Of a stretch of 64,000 bases of DNA, positions 49,962 to 60,299 are shown piece after piece; the first letter of the stretch is position 1, and every line of letters begins with the position of its first letter. Source of the DNA: Paraphysoderma sedebokerense (Eukaryota; Blastocladiomycota; Physodermatomycetes; Physodermatales; Physodermataceae); the NCBI GenBank assembly GCA_025602915.1, contig JAHLJZ010000022.1, forward strand, positions 186,001 through 250,000, read 5' to 3'. A program made the translations under genes and the position numbers. The notes below the pieces were generated by a model, which made no database searches, was not told where the DNA came from, and saw only the letters and a program-made list of their open reading frames with translations.

Positions 49962-51403
49962 ATGGCATATTGGATGATACCGACGGAACTTAATTTGTGG
50001 AGTGTATCGTCTGTTGTGGTTGTTGCGGTTTTAGTGTTCGTTTCCACGGTACGTTCCAGTCACTTTCTTATCTAATTTAAGTTTCTGTAAACTGAGATCT
50101 TTCGTGGTTGATTTTGATTGTATTTTGGCTTTTGGTTTTATGGTTTTGGTGGTAAAGGTATACACACTCCTCTTACTTTTTTCTCCCTCACCACGACCCT
50201 CTTCACCCTCTGAATCAATCTACACCCACCCACTCACCTCCCAACCTGAATCATTCGCATGCGTGTTTCACCCTCCAACGCTAGACTTAACCGTTATTTT
50301 CCCAGCATACAATGAAGTCAAACGGTTACCTAAAACGTTGGAAGAAACGATAGAATATTTAGTGTCCCGGGAACAAAAAAATAAAAAGGAAAGGAAAGGA
50401 GAGTTTAAATGGGAAGTGATTGTCGTGGATGATGGGTCGAAAGATGAGACTGCTAATGTCGCGATGGATGTAGCGAGGAAGTTAAAAGAAGGGAGAATTA
50501 AAGTGTTAAAGTTGGTTAAGAATAGGGGGAAAGGTGGGGCTGTGACACAGGTATGTAGATTGTGTTTTCTGTGTTGGTTTTTCAAAATTTTACTGTGGTT
50601 TCGGGTGATTCCTGTTTGGTATTCATTTCTTTGTTGGGATTGTTTTAACAGGGCGTTCTGAGATCCTCGGGAAAATTTATTTTATTCGCAGACTCGGATG
50701 GGGCAACGTTGTTTAGTGATATCGAAAAATTGGAATCCGAAATGAATAGTTTACTCCTCTCGTCGAGTTCACAGAATCAAAATAAAGAAAATCCTAAGGA
50801 GTTGGGTGTGGTTATCGGGTCTCGGTCTCATTTAGTAAAAACTGAAGCCGTTGTTAAGGTTATTTGAAAGAATTCTTTAATCGATTAGAGTCTTTGATTT
50901 TGATCTTGTAGGAATGAAACTGACTGTTTTTGTATTCTTATTCTTTAAAACTGTTGAACCTCTCTTCAAAACTACAGCGATCCATGATTCGAAATTTCCT
51001 AATGTACTCCTTCCACAGTATCCTCTACGTCCTCGGCATCCGATCCATCCGTGACACTCAATGCGGATTCAAACTCTTCACACGATCCGCCGCTCAAATT
51101 ATATTTTCCAACATCCACGTCGAAGGTTGGATCTTTGATATCGAGGTGTTATTGATTGCTGAAATGACGGGAATCCCGGTAAAAGAAGTGACTGTGAATT
51201 GGGTAGAAGTTGAGGGGAGTAAAATGAGTTTAGTACGTGATTCGATCAAGATGTTGAGAGATTTGTTGATTATTAGAGGATGTTATTTGTTGGGGGTGTG
51301 GAAGGTGAAAAACGTTGGAACGGCGGTTGGGGAAGATGAAAAAAATGAAGTTGCGAAGAATGAGGGAAAAGAAACGAGAAAGAGTAGGAGGAAGGAGAAT
51401 TAG
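49962..51403 (+). CDS. ALG5: Dolichyl-phosphate beta-glucosyltransferase
   Basis: ALG5 transfers glucose from UDP-glucose to dolichyl phosphate at the cytosolic ER face, making the donor for the last steps of the N-glycan precursor. Four exons (49962-50048, 50158-50550, 50652-50858, 50978-51403), all phase 0, give 370 residues. An N-terminal membrane anchor (LWSVSSVVVVAVLVFVST) precedes the GT2 domain. Domain motifs are LDLTVIFPAYNEVKRLPKTL, VIVVDDGSKDET, KNRGKGGAVTQGVLRSSGK, the metal/nucleotide motif FADSDGA, RDTQCGFKLFTRSAA and GWIFDIEVLLIAE. The tail is Lys-rich. The donor of the third intron is GTTATT, weaker than the others. Confidence 0.95.
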
Positions 51404-51746
51404 TGAGTTCAATCGTGCCTTTCTGTTCTCCTTAGAAAGTTTAGTTCATGTGTTTTAGGATTGTATAGTTGGATATTACATTGTCTACACTCTTGTCAAA
51501 TAGAAAAAAGTAAATAAAAATGATGAAACCGGAAGATTTTGCATTGGCCCAAAATTCGGGCACCCGAGCTTGACCATTGCTCAATACGGTGGAGTTGACA
51601 TCGTCAGTTAAATGATTGGTTTATATCCAAGTCCTATATATACCAGGTTTCCTTCACAAAATTTTCTCAATTTTGTTGCCATAGACATTCAAAGACCACT
51701 CATATCATGATCCGTTTTGTGTATCAAGTATCAACGATGTCGTCGC

Positions 51747-52058
51747 TTATAAAAGGAGCACAGAAATTTCAAAGGAAACAGATATTGAAATTCCAAACCT
51801 AATTGAACGCGTGCTCCGTCCTGCTCCGTCATTCATGTAGTACTGAAAAAATGCATCTAAATGATGGTGAACGTGTCTCATAAATAACTGTTTGACTATA
51901 ATACACATCACCATTACAGCTAAAGGTGAGCCCACGTTGAGCATCATTGCATAATATATCTTTGCACACTTTTGTATTGATTCTTGTGCGTTCGAGAAAA
52001 CAGTACTAATGATACCTGAGACTGTGAACACAAGAATTAGCTTATAGAATACAGACAT
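51747..52058 (-). CDS. Possible small secreted or membrane protein
   Basis: A 103-residue single-exon frame starting MSVFYKLILVFTVSGIISTV, which looks like a signal peptide with a cleavage site near SNAQE. A second hydrophobic segment (SPLAVMVMCIIVKQLF) and a His-rich patch (RHVHHHLD) follow. No family is recognised. It may be chance coding in an otherwise empty 1.1-kb interval between ALG5 and the proline-repeat gene. Confidence 0.35.
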   Translation of the reverse strand: MSVFYKLILVFTVSGIISTVFSNAQESIQKCAKIYYAMMLNVGSPLAVMVMCIIVKQLFMRHVHHHLDAFFQYYMNDGAGRSTRSIRFGISISVSFEISVLLL

Positions 52059-52520
52059 GATGATAAATCATGGCGTAATGCAAGTACTACAATAGTTGAA
52101 TTACGCAAGATGGAGGTGTTCGCTGTTCGTGGATCAGCGGCCGTTGATTACGTGAGCGGTGAGGGGATGTGATGAGACGCAAGAGGATAAACATATTCAA
52201 CTTGGCAGATTTGGGCGAGTATACACATGTTAAGAGTTAAGCCCATAGAACATTATATAAGTTTAACACATGTAGAAACGCAAAATCAAAATGCTGTATT
52301 AGTAAGATAAACGTGAAGAGAAAATATTATGACTGATCCATCAAATGGATTGTTCGAGGCAAATGCACGCTGGAAAAAAATCACACAGGCATCGAAATTT
52401 TAAATGTAATATTTATTTCGTTTTAGTAGTGATAACAGTTTCTGATTATAAAATGATACTCTGTCGCCTCTGATTTATCGTTAATTCCAACTATTTCTGT
52501 CTCTTATTAATCGCGCTCAA

Positions 52521-52860
52521 ATGAAAATCATCGCCAACCTCTCGTTCTTTTTAGTTGCTTCTTTCTGTATTCTACAGCACGGTGTTATCGGGGGTCCGCT
52601 TCAACGTCGGCAAGCAGCACTTCCTCCTGCTCCCATCCCTAGTCCTCCTGCTCCCATCCCTAGTCCTCCCCGTCCAATTCCTAGTCCTCCCCGTTCAATC
52701 CCTGGCCCTCCCCTTCAAATACCTAGTCCTCCCCGCTCATTACCGTAATTCAAATCCCTGCTGCTCCCCGTTCGGTCCGTGTTTCTGCTCCATTGGATGG
52801 CCCTGTTCCTGCGCGGGAAAAAGAGGCAAAAATTACCACTTTTTCCTTCGTTATGAATTG
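52521..52860 (+). CDS. Small secreted proline-rich heptad-repeat protein, frame apparently shifted
   Basis: The ATG at 52521 opens a signal peptide (MKIIANLSFFLVASFCILQ). A dibasic Kex2-like site (LQRRQAA) follows, then 21-nt tandem repeats encoding PPxxIPS heptads. The first frame ends at 52746-52748. The repeat pattern then continues in another frame (IQIPAAPRSVRV, paralleling LQIPSPPRS) to a TGA at 52858-52860, with a tail ending TTFSFVMN. I infer one gene of about 110 residues with a one-base shift, natural or from assembly, at about 52743-52746. Extracellular effector-like or cell-wall proteins often look like this; function is unknown. Confidence 0.5.
52622..52745 (+). repeat. Coding minisatellite, 21-bp unit, about 6 copies
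   Basis: Head-to-tail units of the form CCTCCYSYTCCMATCCCTAGT encode the heptads PPAPIPS (twice), PPRPIPS, PPRSIPG, PPLQIPS and PPRSLP. The first two copies are nearly identical, which suggests recent duplication. Confidence 0.75.
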
Positions 52861-53713
52861 AAATAGGAAATGTAATTCCTGCATCATTATTGTATTCTCT
52901 ATATTCTATTATATTATTTCAATTAGCCCACTTAAATATGTGTAATTGAGTAAATATTTTTTAATTAGTTGAATGTTGTATGTCCATCCACAACTTGTTA
53001 ACTCGTTGAATGTTTGCAGAATTTGTTTGCAGAATGTTTACAGAATTTGATTTTAATAAAATCCTCTTACTTATCTCACACTTAATTTTGCATTTGAAAT
53101 CATGATCTGCTTATGTTCACATCACTCAATTCAATAGAATTGTTGTAATTGGTGACTTATTGCATTATTCCCGAATTAGGATACCGTTTGTTTGCGCGTC
53201 TCCACAGACGCGCAAACAAGATAACGGTTATTCTTGACCGTCTCATACTAGACTTGACTTGGGTTTGATTTCCGTTGTTGTAGTATAACGTATAATGGTG
53301 GATTGTTCATTCGAAAAGATATAGATTGGCGGCCTTTTATAACTTACGTGCAACATACGTAGGTGAAGAAAAATAGAGCGTTAGAGAACTCGGAACTTTA
53401 GAAACTGTTGGATATCTCGTATCCTTTCTTAGCTAGCTTTGTTACTTCATAGTATACTTTGAACCGTAAACATGGTATAAACCGTCTTCTACTTATCTCT
53501 TGACGTTGATAGCAAATGTGCAATGATGGTGGATATGCCTTCTTGTATCGGAGCAGGAAAATTCTAATTGTGTCGCCGTGTTCAAAGTTGTCGATTTCCG
53601 AGTGACGTCCATTGAGCAACCGCCTTCACTTGTCAAAAGAACATTAAATTCTTGTTCCGTGCATATCAATTTACAAATCTGCATCAACCGATAAAAAATA
53701 TAAAAAGAAAATC
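52861..53713. other. Intergenic region with a strong hairpin
   Basis: About 850 bp, very AT-rich on the left. No gene is supported. Minus-strand frames at 53398-53687 have no motif. The perfect inverted repeat at 53188-53219 is described separately. Confidence 0.5.
53188..53219. repeat. Perfect 14-bp inverted repeat with 4-nt loop
   Basis: The arm TTGTTTGCGCGTCT at 53188-53201 is matched exactly by its reverse complement at 53206-53219 around the loop CCAC. It is GC-rich in an AT-rich surround. The flanks keep partial complementarity (ACCG opposite CGGT) beyond a small bulge. It could be a stable RNA hairpin, a palindromic protein site or the residue of a small inverted-repeat element. Confidence 0.75.
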
Positions 53714-54984
53714 ATGTATCTTCATCACATCCTAACAACGACACTCCTCATTTCTTGTCTTTTCTCCTCTTCCGCATCAGCTAAAAATGTAAACAACACC
53801 CCACCTTCTTCTTCAACTTGAAATCTCAGACCTGAACTAACCGTACAACATTTTTTTTGTTATCATTTCCTCGTCGTTATACCGTCTTCTATATCTATAC
53901 CGATTCCTCAAAAAATCAGTCTAACCCTACAGACCTTACCCCACCGTCAACTCTATCCATCTCGATCGACCATACATTCCTTCCACCCACTTACTACTCC
54001 CCTCCAACTTCCTCAAATGAAACAGAAATAGAGTACGCCCCTCGTGGAAAGATTGTGATCTCGGAGGTAACAGGATCTAATAAGAGAAAATATTTGAAAG
54101 GGGTGTATAAACTTGTTGAAGAGGGGGAGGGAAGTCAAGATTTTTGGCGCGGAAAGGAGAGAGGGTGGTATGTTGTTAGATTTAGGAACGAGAATGGGGA
54201 TACAATTGGGGAGAGAAAAGTAGATGGGGTTTGTTTAATTTCTTTCTTATTTTGTGGTTATCGTCTTTGGTTTCTGTATCTCTGGTTGGACTGTGATCAT
54301 GATAGTACCGTATTTTGAGTTGACGACTTGAAACTTACATAACCTATTTCTCCTCTGCTTTCCCTTCTCTATTCTCTTCCTCTGATATGTTCATGAACCG
54401 AAGTGTTTATTTGATAACGGAGACTACAAAGAACGAATCAACGTACATCTGGATGACCTCGGTAATTTTCTTCCTCCGTCGCAACTGCGCGCCAGCCGCA
54501 TCTCGATATAACACACAATTACTATTTATAAACAATATAGGAACACCATTTCATATCGATTATTTACCTAGTGTCAAGACATGTTTAGTAAACGGCGGTA
54601 ACCAAAATTCGAATCACAAGAACCAAGAACCGCAAGTAACTAATGTTAAAGTTCGTGTGTTTACACCTGCTCAAGGCGTATCGTATGTGTTATTTTCCAT
54701 ACTCTATTCTTGAAATTCTTCGTTTCAAATGATGGATTTTAACTAACTGTTTGTTATATTTGAATGATAAAAGTCCAATTTTATCTTCCGCCCCACCGAC
54801 AAAATCTAATCCTACAGGATCTAAAGATCCAAATCAACCTGAACCTTCATTCATCCAGAAATATTGGATGTATATTGTTCCGTTGTTGATTCTGTTATTA
54901 TTGAGTCCGTCTGAACCTGCGGCCAGTGGTGGTGGCAGTGCCGGAAGTGGCGGGAGAGCTGCAGGGGCAAGGGGAGGCCGATAA
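53714..54984 (+). CDS. EMC10: ER membrane protein complex subunit 10
   Basis: EMC10 is a lumenal-domain subunit of the EMC insertase, which places tail-anchored and multipass proteins in the ER membrane. Five exons were traced. The signal peptide (MYLHHILTTTLLISCLFSSS) is in 53714-53788 and exon 2 starts at 53920. Conserved stretches are LSISIDHTFLPP, EYAPRGKIVISEV, GWYVVRFRNENGDTIGERKVDG and CLFDNGDYKERINVHLDDL. The C-terminal anchor is PSFIQKYWMYIVPLLILLLL, followed by a Gly/Ala/Ser-rich end. The acceptor at 53919 was chosen because nearer ones leave stops. The gene converges on Bax inhibitor-1. Confidence 0.9.
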
Positions 54985-55199
54985 AGCTGAAACAAGGGAG
55001 TTAATTCAGTGGAAAAGTTGCATAGTTCAAATTAGCATGAACTTGACGGTTTTCCGTCGACTATATATTATATGCCGAAAATCGTAACATGCGACGTTCT
55101 TTGTATTTACAAATCAATGATGCCAATAAAGTGATGTGACCCACCACCAATTATTGGCAATCTGTGAAAAACTGCGCGAACACAACATAGCCCATGCAA

Positions 55200-56329
55200 C
55201 TATCGTCTTCTATTCTTTTTCTCCTCCTTCTTGCTTTTGTCAGCATTCTTGGCCAAGATGATCAAAATTCTGACGAAAACTCCAATCAAGTCGACAAATA
55301 AATCGGCCGCGTGAGCCAGGTGGTCGGTGATACCGAGATTCGCTTTGTAGACGATTAATTGAGTATCGTAGACAACTGTTCATTGTTTCAAAAAGAAAGG
55401 TTAGAGAAATATGGTCAAAAGAGTAAATAAGAAGAATAACGGGACAACATACTGAATAAGCTAAACACCAATAGACCAAGGTACAACTCAGCATTAAACA
55501 GCATCCTTGATCTCATAAAGATGTTGAAAAAAGAGAGCCATAAGAGGGAGGATATAGCGGACATTAAGAAACCTATCGGGATGAAAGTAGTTAAACAGAG
55601 TCCGAATGAAGTTTGAGTGGATCCGATTTTGTATAACACTACATACCACCAAGATATAAGAATCCACGCTGTTGTTTTGAAAAGATTGCGGCTAATGAGA
55701 ATGAACCAAATATGAGGGCGGTCGCGGTGATGGCTTGGGGTAAGATACTACAAGCGTTTACGAGCGAATTTAGATTAACACGATAACACGATGCAAGGGC
55801 GATGGAGCATAAACAACATAAAGTGTAATAAAGCAACATACCTTGGATCGATGTAACCGACTAGTTCAATCAACGGTGCCAACGACATTCCTTTGAAGAA
55901 AGCGAATGAGTAGAGCAACATTTTTCTGGCATTTTCGTTTTCTTTGGTCGCGGGGTACGACATGAATGCGATGAATGAACCCATTGTCGCAAAGAAGGTG
56001 AGAAATCCGCCCTAACAAAGATATATGTTAATATTGAAATTTGAAGCCGATGCGGCCAGTGGATGAGTCCAGTTGACGGACGAAATCATGACAAAAAGGC
56101 CGAGCAGGAAACGACAAGTCTCAATAAAATCAAAAGAACACCGTACCCTCATAATCCACCCGTTCAAATCACTGTAGACACCGAGGGCCGCCACGGTCAT
56201 CATGACGGCGAGAGTCTTGTAGACATTGACGAGGTGGGATTGGATTCTGGGCTGGAGGGGGGAGAAGCTTGAGAGGGCGGCGAAGCTAAAGTTGTTTGCG
56301 GAGAATGTCTGAGAGAGTGGGGTTGCCAT
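55200..56329 (-). CDS. BXI1: Bax inhibitor-1 family protein (TMBIM6/BXI1)
   Basis: A multipass ER protein that conducts a calcium leak and dampens stress-induced cell death. The N-terminus is MATPLSQTFSANNFSFAALS, followed by HLVNVYKTLAVMMTVAALGV. The membrane domain includes GSFIAFMSYPATKENENARK, LLYSFAFFKGMSLAPLIELV, DPSILPQAITATALIFGSFS and SKQQRGFLYLGG. The C-terminus is YDTQLIVYKANLG, DHLAHAADLFVDLIGVFVRI and a basic tail ending KKEEKKNRRR, the usual pattern. Several short introns interrupt the gene. The stop is at 55200-55202. It is divergent from the sirtuin gene. Confidence 0.94.
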
Positions 56330-57134
56330 TCTTGTGCAGTAGACTGAGTATATCTATCTCTGTGGTGGATACAGAATTATAGATGCTTACGATGAGAGGA
56401 ACGGAATTAAAAGAGGGAACGAACGCCGGCTCAGCGTAAGGACCGAACACGTGTCATTTGCCGTGCCGTGCGCAAAAACGTGACTGGTCGCCGTGACGTT
56501 GTGACTCTCGAATTACACATATGTACCAAGGTCTAAGGTCAAGGTGACTGATCCATGATAGCATGCGACGGTGAGTGCATCTGTGTGTAAAGACAATATA
56601 ATATAATGATAGAAAGCGTTAAGTGTACAACTTATGGTGGATTTGGTCTCTCTTAATAGTTCAAACGGGTCGCTACACTGGCTAGCAAGGCTGACGCATC
56701 ATTGCGCGTTCTTTCTCGTTCCTTCTGGAATTCACATTGGTATCAAGTATGTTCAGATTCGCTGGAAATCTTTAACGATGGAAAAATATATCTTGGTCCT
56801 TGGAAAATGTAAGGATATCTGATGACTTTTGGATCTAGTTCGAGTAACAATAGCATCCAATTGAATATTTTGCACAAACCTTACGGATTCCAATTACTAG
56901 GGCAGCAAGAATTATGACGTCACTCATGGAACGCATATTCGCAATCTCCAAGTATCGACATCTTCACTACACTGAAATCTATTCAATTACTTCCATCGAT
57001 CCCATTCAAATTTCACCATTCTGTTTCCAACACATTCCCCATATTCCTTTCCACGGAGAATCTAGTCTTTTGAGGTCTGACAAGCTGCCGATTCCAAGCT
57101 AACTCCTCCCGTCTTTCACTTCATAACTTGAACA
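56330..57134. other. Divergent promoter region (BI-1 and sirtuin)
   Basis: About 800 bp between divergent start codons. Short frames at 56634-56822 and 56914-57102 show no motif. Nothing else is recognised. Confidence 0.5.
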
Positions 57135-58785
57135 ATGACGAGCACAGTTCCTTACGACATCAGCGAATACCCCGATCCACCCAATGTTCTTTCTGATAAA
57201 ATCGACAAATTGGTTCATCTCATTCAAAAGTCTAACTATATGATCGCCTTTACGGGGGCCGGCATTTCAACGAGCGCCGGAATCCCAGATTTTAGAGGTA
57301 TGTATAGTCGTTGCTTTATGGGACTGTTTGTTAAAAAATGTTTCCAAAATGAAAGGAAATGGAAATACTAGGACTGATATTAAGTTAATCATTGTCGGAC
57401 CTGCTTAAACTCATGTGTTGCCTTTTGTTCAATCTGTTGCACGTGTATTTAGGACCAAATGGTGTATGGACATGGTAAATTGTCGTCCAAAACTTTGCAT
57501 TTGCATAAGCATATTTCTGTTGAGCTAGATCTTAATCCCTGTCCTCAATCAAATTTATCGAACAGTCAAGCCCAAAATAGGCCTGTCCCAGATCGTAACT
57601 ACGGAAGCCATGTCAAACCGACCTCGGCACATATGGTAATGGTTTTTCTTCTTGTGCATTTTTACAAAAGTCTGACCTGACAGTTGTTTCAACCTGCCAG
57701 GCTCTCGCGGCACTCCAAAATTGTGGAAAATTGAAATTTCTGATAAGCCAAAACACAGATGGATTGCATTTGCGTAGCGGCATTGAAAAAGAAAAAATCG
57801 CAGAGGTTTGTCATACTCATATGCCACCGTCTTCAAAAGGATGTTGACGTGCTTCTATGATTTCTACACCGGCTTCTGTGATCTTCCATCAATCAACTTA
57901 CTTCCTCCGTAACGGATTCGATGGATGAAGTTACACGGAAACTCAAACATCGAGAAATGCTCGATATGCGGTGAAAGGTATTACCGATCTTTTCGCACTA
58001 GAGAGGCAAGAAACGTGAGAGACCATGATACTGGACGAAAATGCGATATGTGCGGAGGAATGTTACGAGACACCATTGGTAAGACACAATATGATTCCGC
58101 TACCTTCGACATTGATGACCGTGGAAAATGAGAAGCCAAGTTGAATTAGCTAACAATTGATAATGCTCGCTAGTAAATTTTGGAGAAACGTTGCCACAAG
58201 ATGCAGTCCAAAAATCGATTCAGCATGCATCCGCAGGTAATTTTTCATCTCAATTCATTGCCTTTCAATCTTGCTCCTCACCCTTCGTTTACTCGATTCA
58301 CTGCAGCTGATCTTTGTCTTGTACTTGGGTCATCTTGCCGCGTTTCTCCGGCGGTCGACTTTCCCATTCTCGTATCTCGGCGAGGAAATCCTGTGGTCAT
58401 CATCAACCTCCAAAAGACTCCCATCGACGATTTACCAAACGTTTTACGAATCGGGGCTACCATCGATAATGTCGTGTCAGCTGTAATGCATCGCCTCGGT
58501 ATTCCAATTCCTCATACTCAAGATCTGTTAAACGATTTGGAAATGCAAGATTTGGAAGCGCGAATTGAGAAGGTAAAATCTGGACGAGGAAGGGTTAAAA
58601 CAGTGGAAAACGAAGCAGGGTTGGTGAGGGTCAGTAAACACCAGTTGATGGGGATGAGTGTTCGAGAGTTACAAAAAATGTTGAAAGACAGAGGGATTAG
58701 TGTCGAAGGATTAACGGGCAAAAAGGAACTGGTGGATAAAATCCTTGAATGTTGCTCAACTGTGGTTGGATATAGAGAGGAATGA
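57135..58785 (+). CDS. SIRT6/7-type sirtuin with a C-terminal SAP-like domain
   Basis: An NAD+-dependent protein deacylase with class IV features. Exon 1 (57135-57297) carries YMIAFTGAGISTSAGIPDFR. A 22-nt micro-exon (57453-57474) encodes PNGVWT. Later exons give ALAALQNCGKLKFLISQNTD joined to GLHLRSGI, the catalytic His in KLHGNSNIEKC, and two CxxC pairs (CSIC, CDMC) for structural zinc. Then come LRDTIVNFGETLP, CLVLGSSCRVSPAVDFPI and VVIINLQKTPID. After residue-poor spacer sequence the protein ends with MSVRELQKMLKDRGISVEGL and GKKELVDKILECC, which fits a SAP-like helix-extended-loop-helix. A chromatin role is inferred from the class and from SAP domains binding nucleic acid. Confidence 0.88.
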
Positions 58786-59033
58786 TTGAAGCATGGTTTC
58801 AAGTGATGAGATTACGAGATGTCGAGAACGAGTACGATACGATTCTGTACTGAAAGCTGTACTGAACGCACGACTTGTGTTTAAACTGGAACGATAGGTC
58901 GTAAAAAATATTCATCCATATATATTAACCGCAATGTCTGACGACTGACACAAAAAGTGTTGATAAAAAATACTGATATGCCTCAAACCTTCTCGTCACG
59001 ATTTCCGTAGTTAAGCCTAGTCCAAGTATTAAT

Positions 59034-59745
59034 TTAAACAGCCGCCGTAGCTTCTGCTATCGGTAACTTCCACTGAGGAAAAACAAATGCCACAATGGTA
59101 TAGAATAGTCCCATAAAGATCAGGAGTAATCCAGAGAAGAAATCGAACGTCACAGTTCCAGCGAACGGGGGAACAATAATTAGAAAGCCCCAGCTATAGT
59201 ATGGCATTCCCAAGTTTAAGAAAACGGTTATTAACGTCAATTCAATGATATGATTACACAGCGAATCACTGAAAACCATAAATAGGTGGAACAATACATA
59301 CAATACATAGAAAAACCCACGACCAGTCCAACTCCATAAAAATCCGATAGCCGAGTTATTCGACAATTTAGCAGGAACACGAAACTCAAGTATAGCCATC
59401 AATAACCCGAAGAAACTGTAGAAAAGTGTCAATTAAAATTGAGCTCCCCTCCAAAATGGCAAGTGCAGATGAAACCAGTAGATTCGTACATAGCATATGC
59501 TCCAATAACGACGGATTTAAAGGTCCATGCAAATATGTAAATAAAACCGGACACCTGTATCACAATTTGAAAATGGCAGAATATATGTTAAAGTGAAGTA
59601 ACGAATAAGTGAAAACAATACATGAGTTTTAAGGAATGTACGGTCTAAGCCTGCAGTAGCATGGAGAGGGAGCAAGTACCGTTAAGAAGACCCCGCAAAT
59701 GAAATTCAGCAGTTTAAATGCAAATAGTTTGTCGAGTGTCACCAT
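59034..59745 (-). CDS. TVP15: Tvp15-like COPI-associated Golgi membrane protein
   Basis: A small four-helix Golgi protein of the COPI-associated family. Exons encode MVTLDKLFAFKLLNFICGVF, VSGFIYIFAWTFKSVVIGAY joined to AIFFGLLMAILEFRVPAKLS, and then SAIGFLWSWTGRGFFYVLYV. The run of small helices with LLMAILEF, polar residues and GRGFFY is diagnostic. The ending (FPQWKLPIAEATAAV) is specific to this protein. The region between about 59180 and 59280 reads through a probable intron. It is convergent with the sirtuin, 250 bp away. Confidence 0.85.
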
Positions 59746-60299
59746 CTTTGACTTTAATCAAATATACGTAGAATGATATTTTTCTGAAAAGTAAATAGCA
59801 AATAGAGAGAGTGACAGCAAAAGAACAGGAGAGAGACAATTTTGAGTTGACTCGAAAATCGGAATCTGGAACAGTTCGCGACGACGCATCACCCAACAAT
59901 GGTTTTCTCGTGTTGCCTCAATGCCAGTATTTGGTATGCTGGAAATTGCGAGTGTGTGCTACATTAATTGTAAATGACTGCCACTGAAGTTTCGCAACAA
60001 CAGTCGAGTCCCCAATGAGAAGCTGAATCGGAAAATTTTCATTGGGATCTTCTGTAATGACCGATTCAAAGTAGCGCTGTGTGACACGAACTCCTTACTG
60101 CTTAATCTGATTTGCATACATATATACAATAGCATAAAATACTGCGGTCACTTCCTTTATATGATGGTTTCGTCAAACGAGCATCATATGCTGGTATAAT
60201 ACAGTTAACTGAATGTTGCAAAGAGGGTTAAGTATTAAGTGAGATTGGATTTCGAGTTCAGTGAATTGTCTTAGGAACATTCTCATATGTACATTTTCA
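59746..60299. other. Intergenic region
   Basis: About 550 bp between the Tvp15 start and the stop of the next minus-strand gene. A 61-codon frame at 59714-59899 overlaps the Tvp15 first exon antisense-free but shows no motif. Nothing else is seen. Confidence 0.45.

Noticed and set aside
53857-53919. Hydrophobic frame just before EMC10 exon 2 (RRYTVFYIYTD) as part of the protein
   Set aside because: No acceptor lies upstream that keeps it in frame with the signal-peptide exon. Using the AATCAG acceptor gives a phase-correct join to the conserved lumenal domain.
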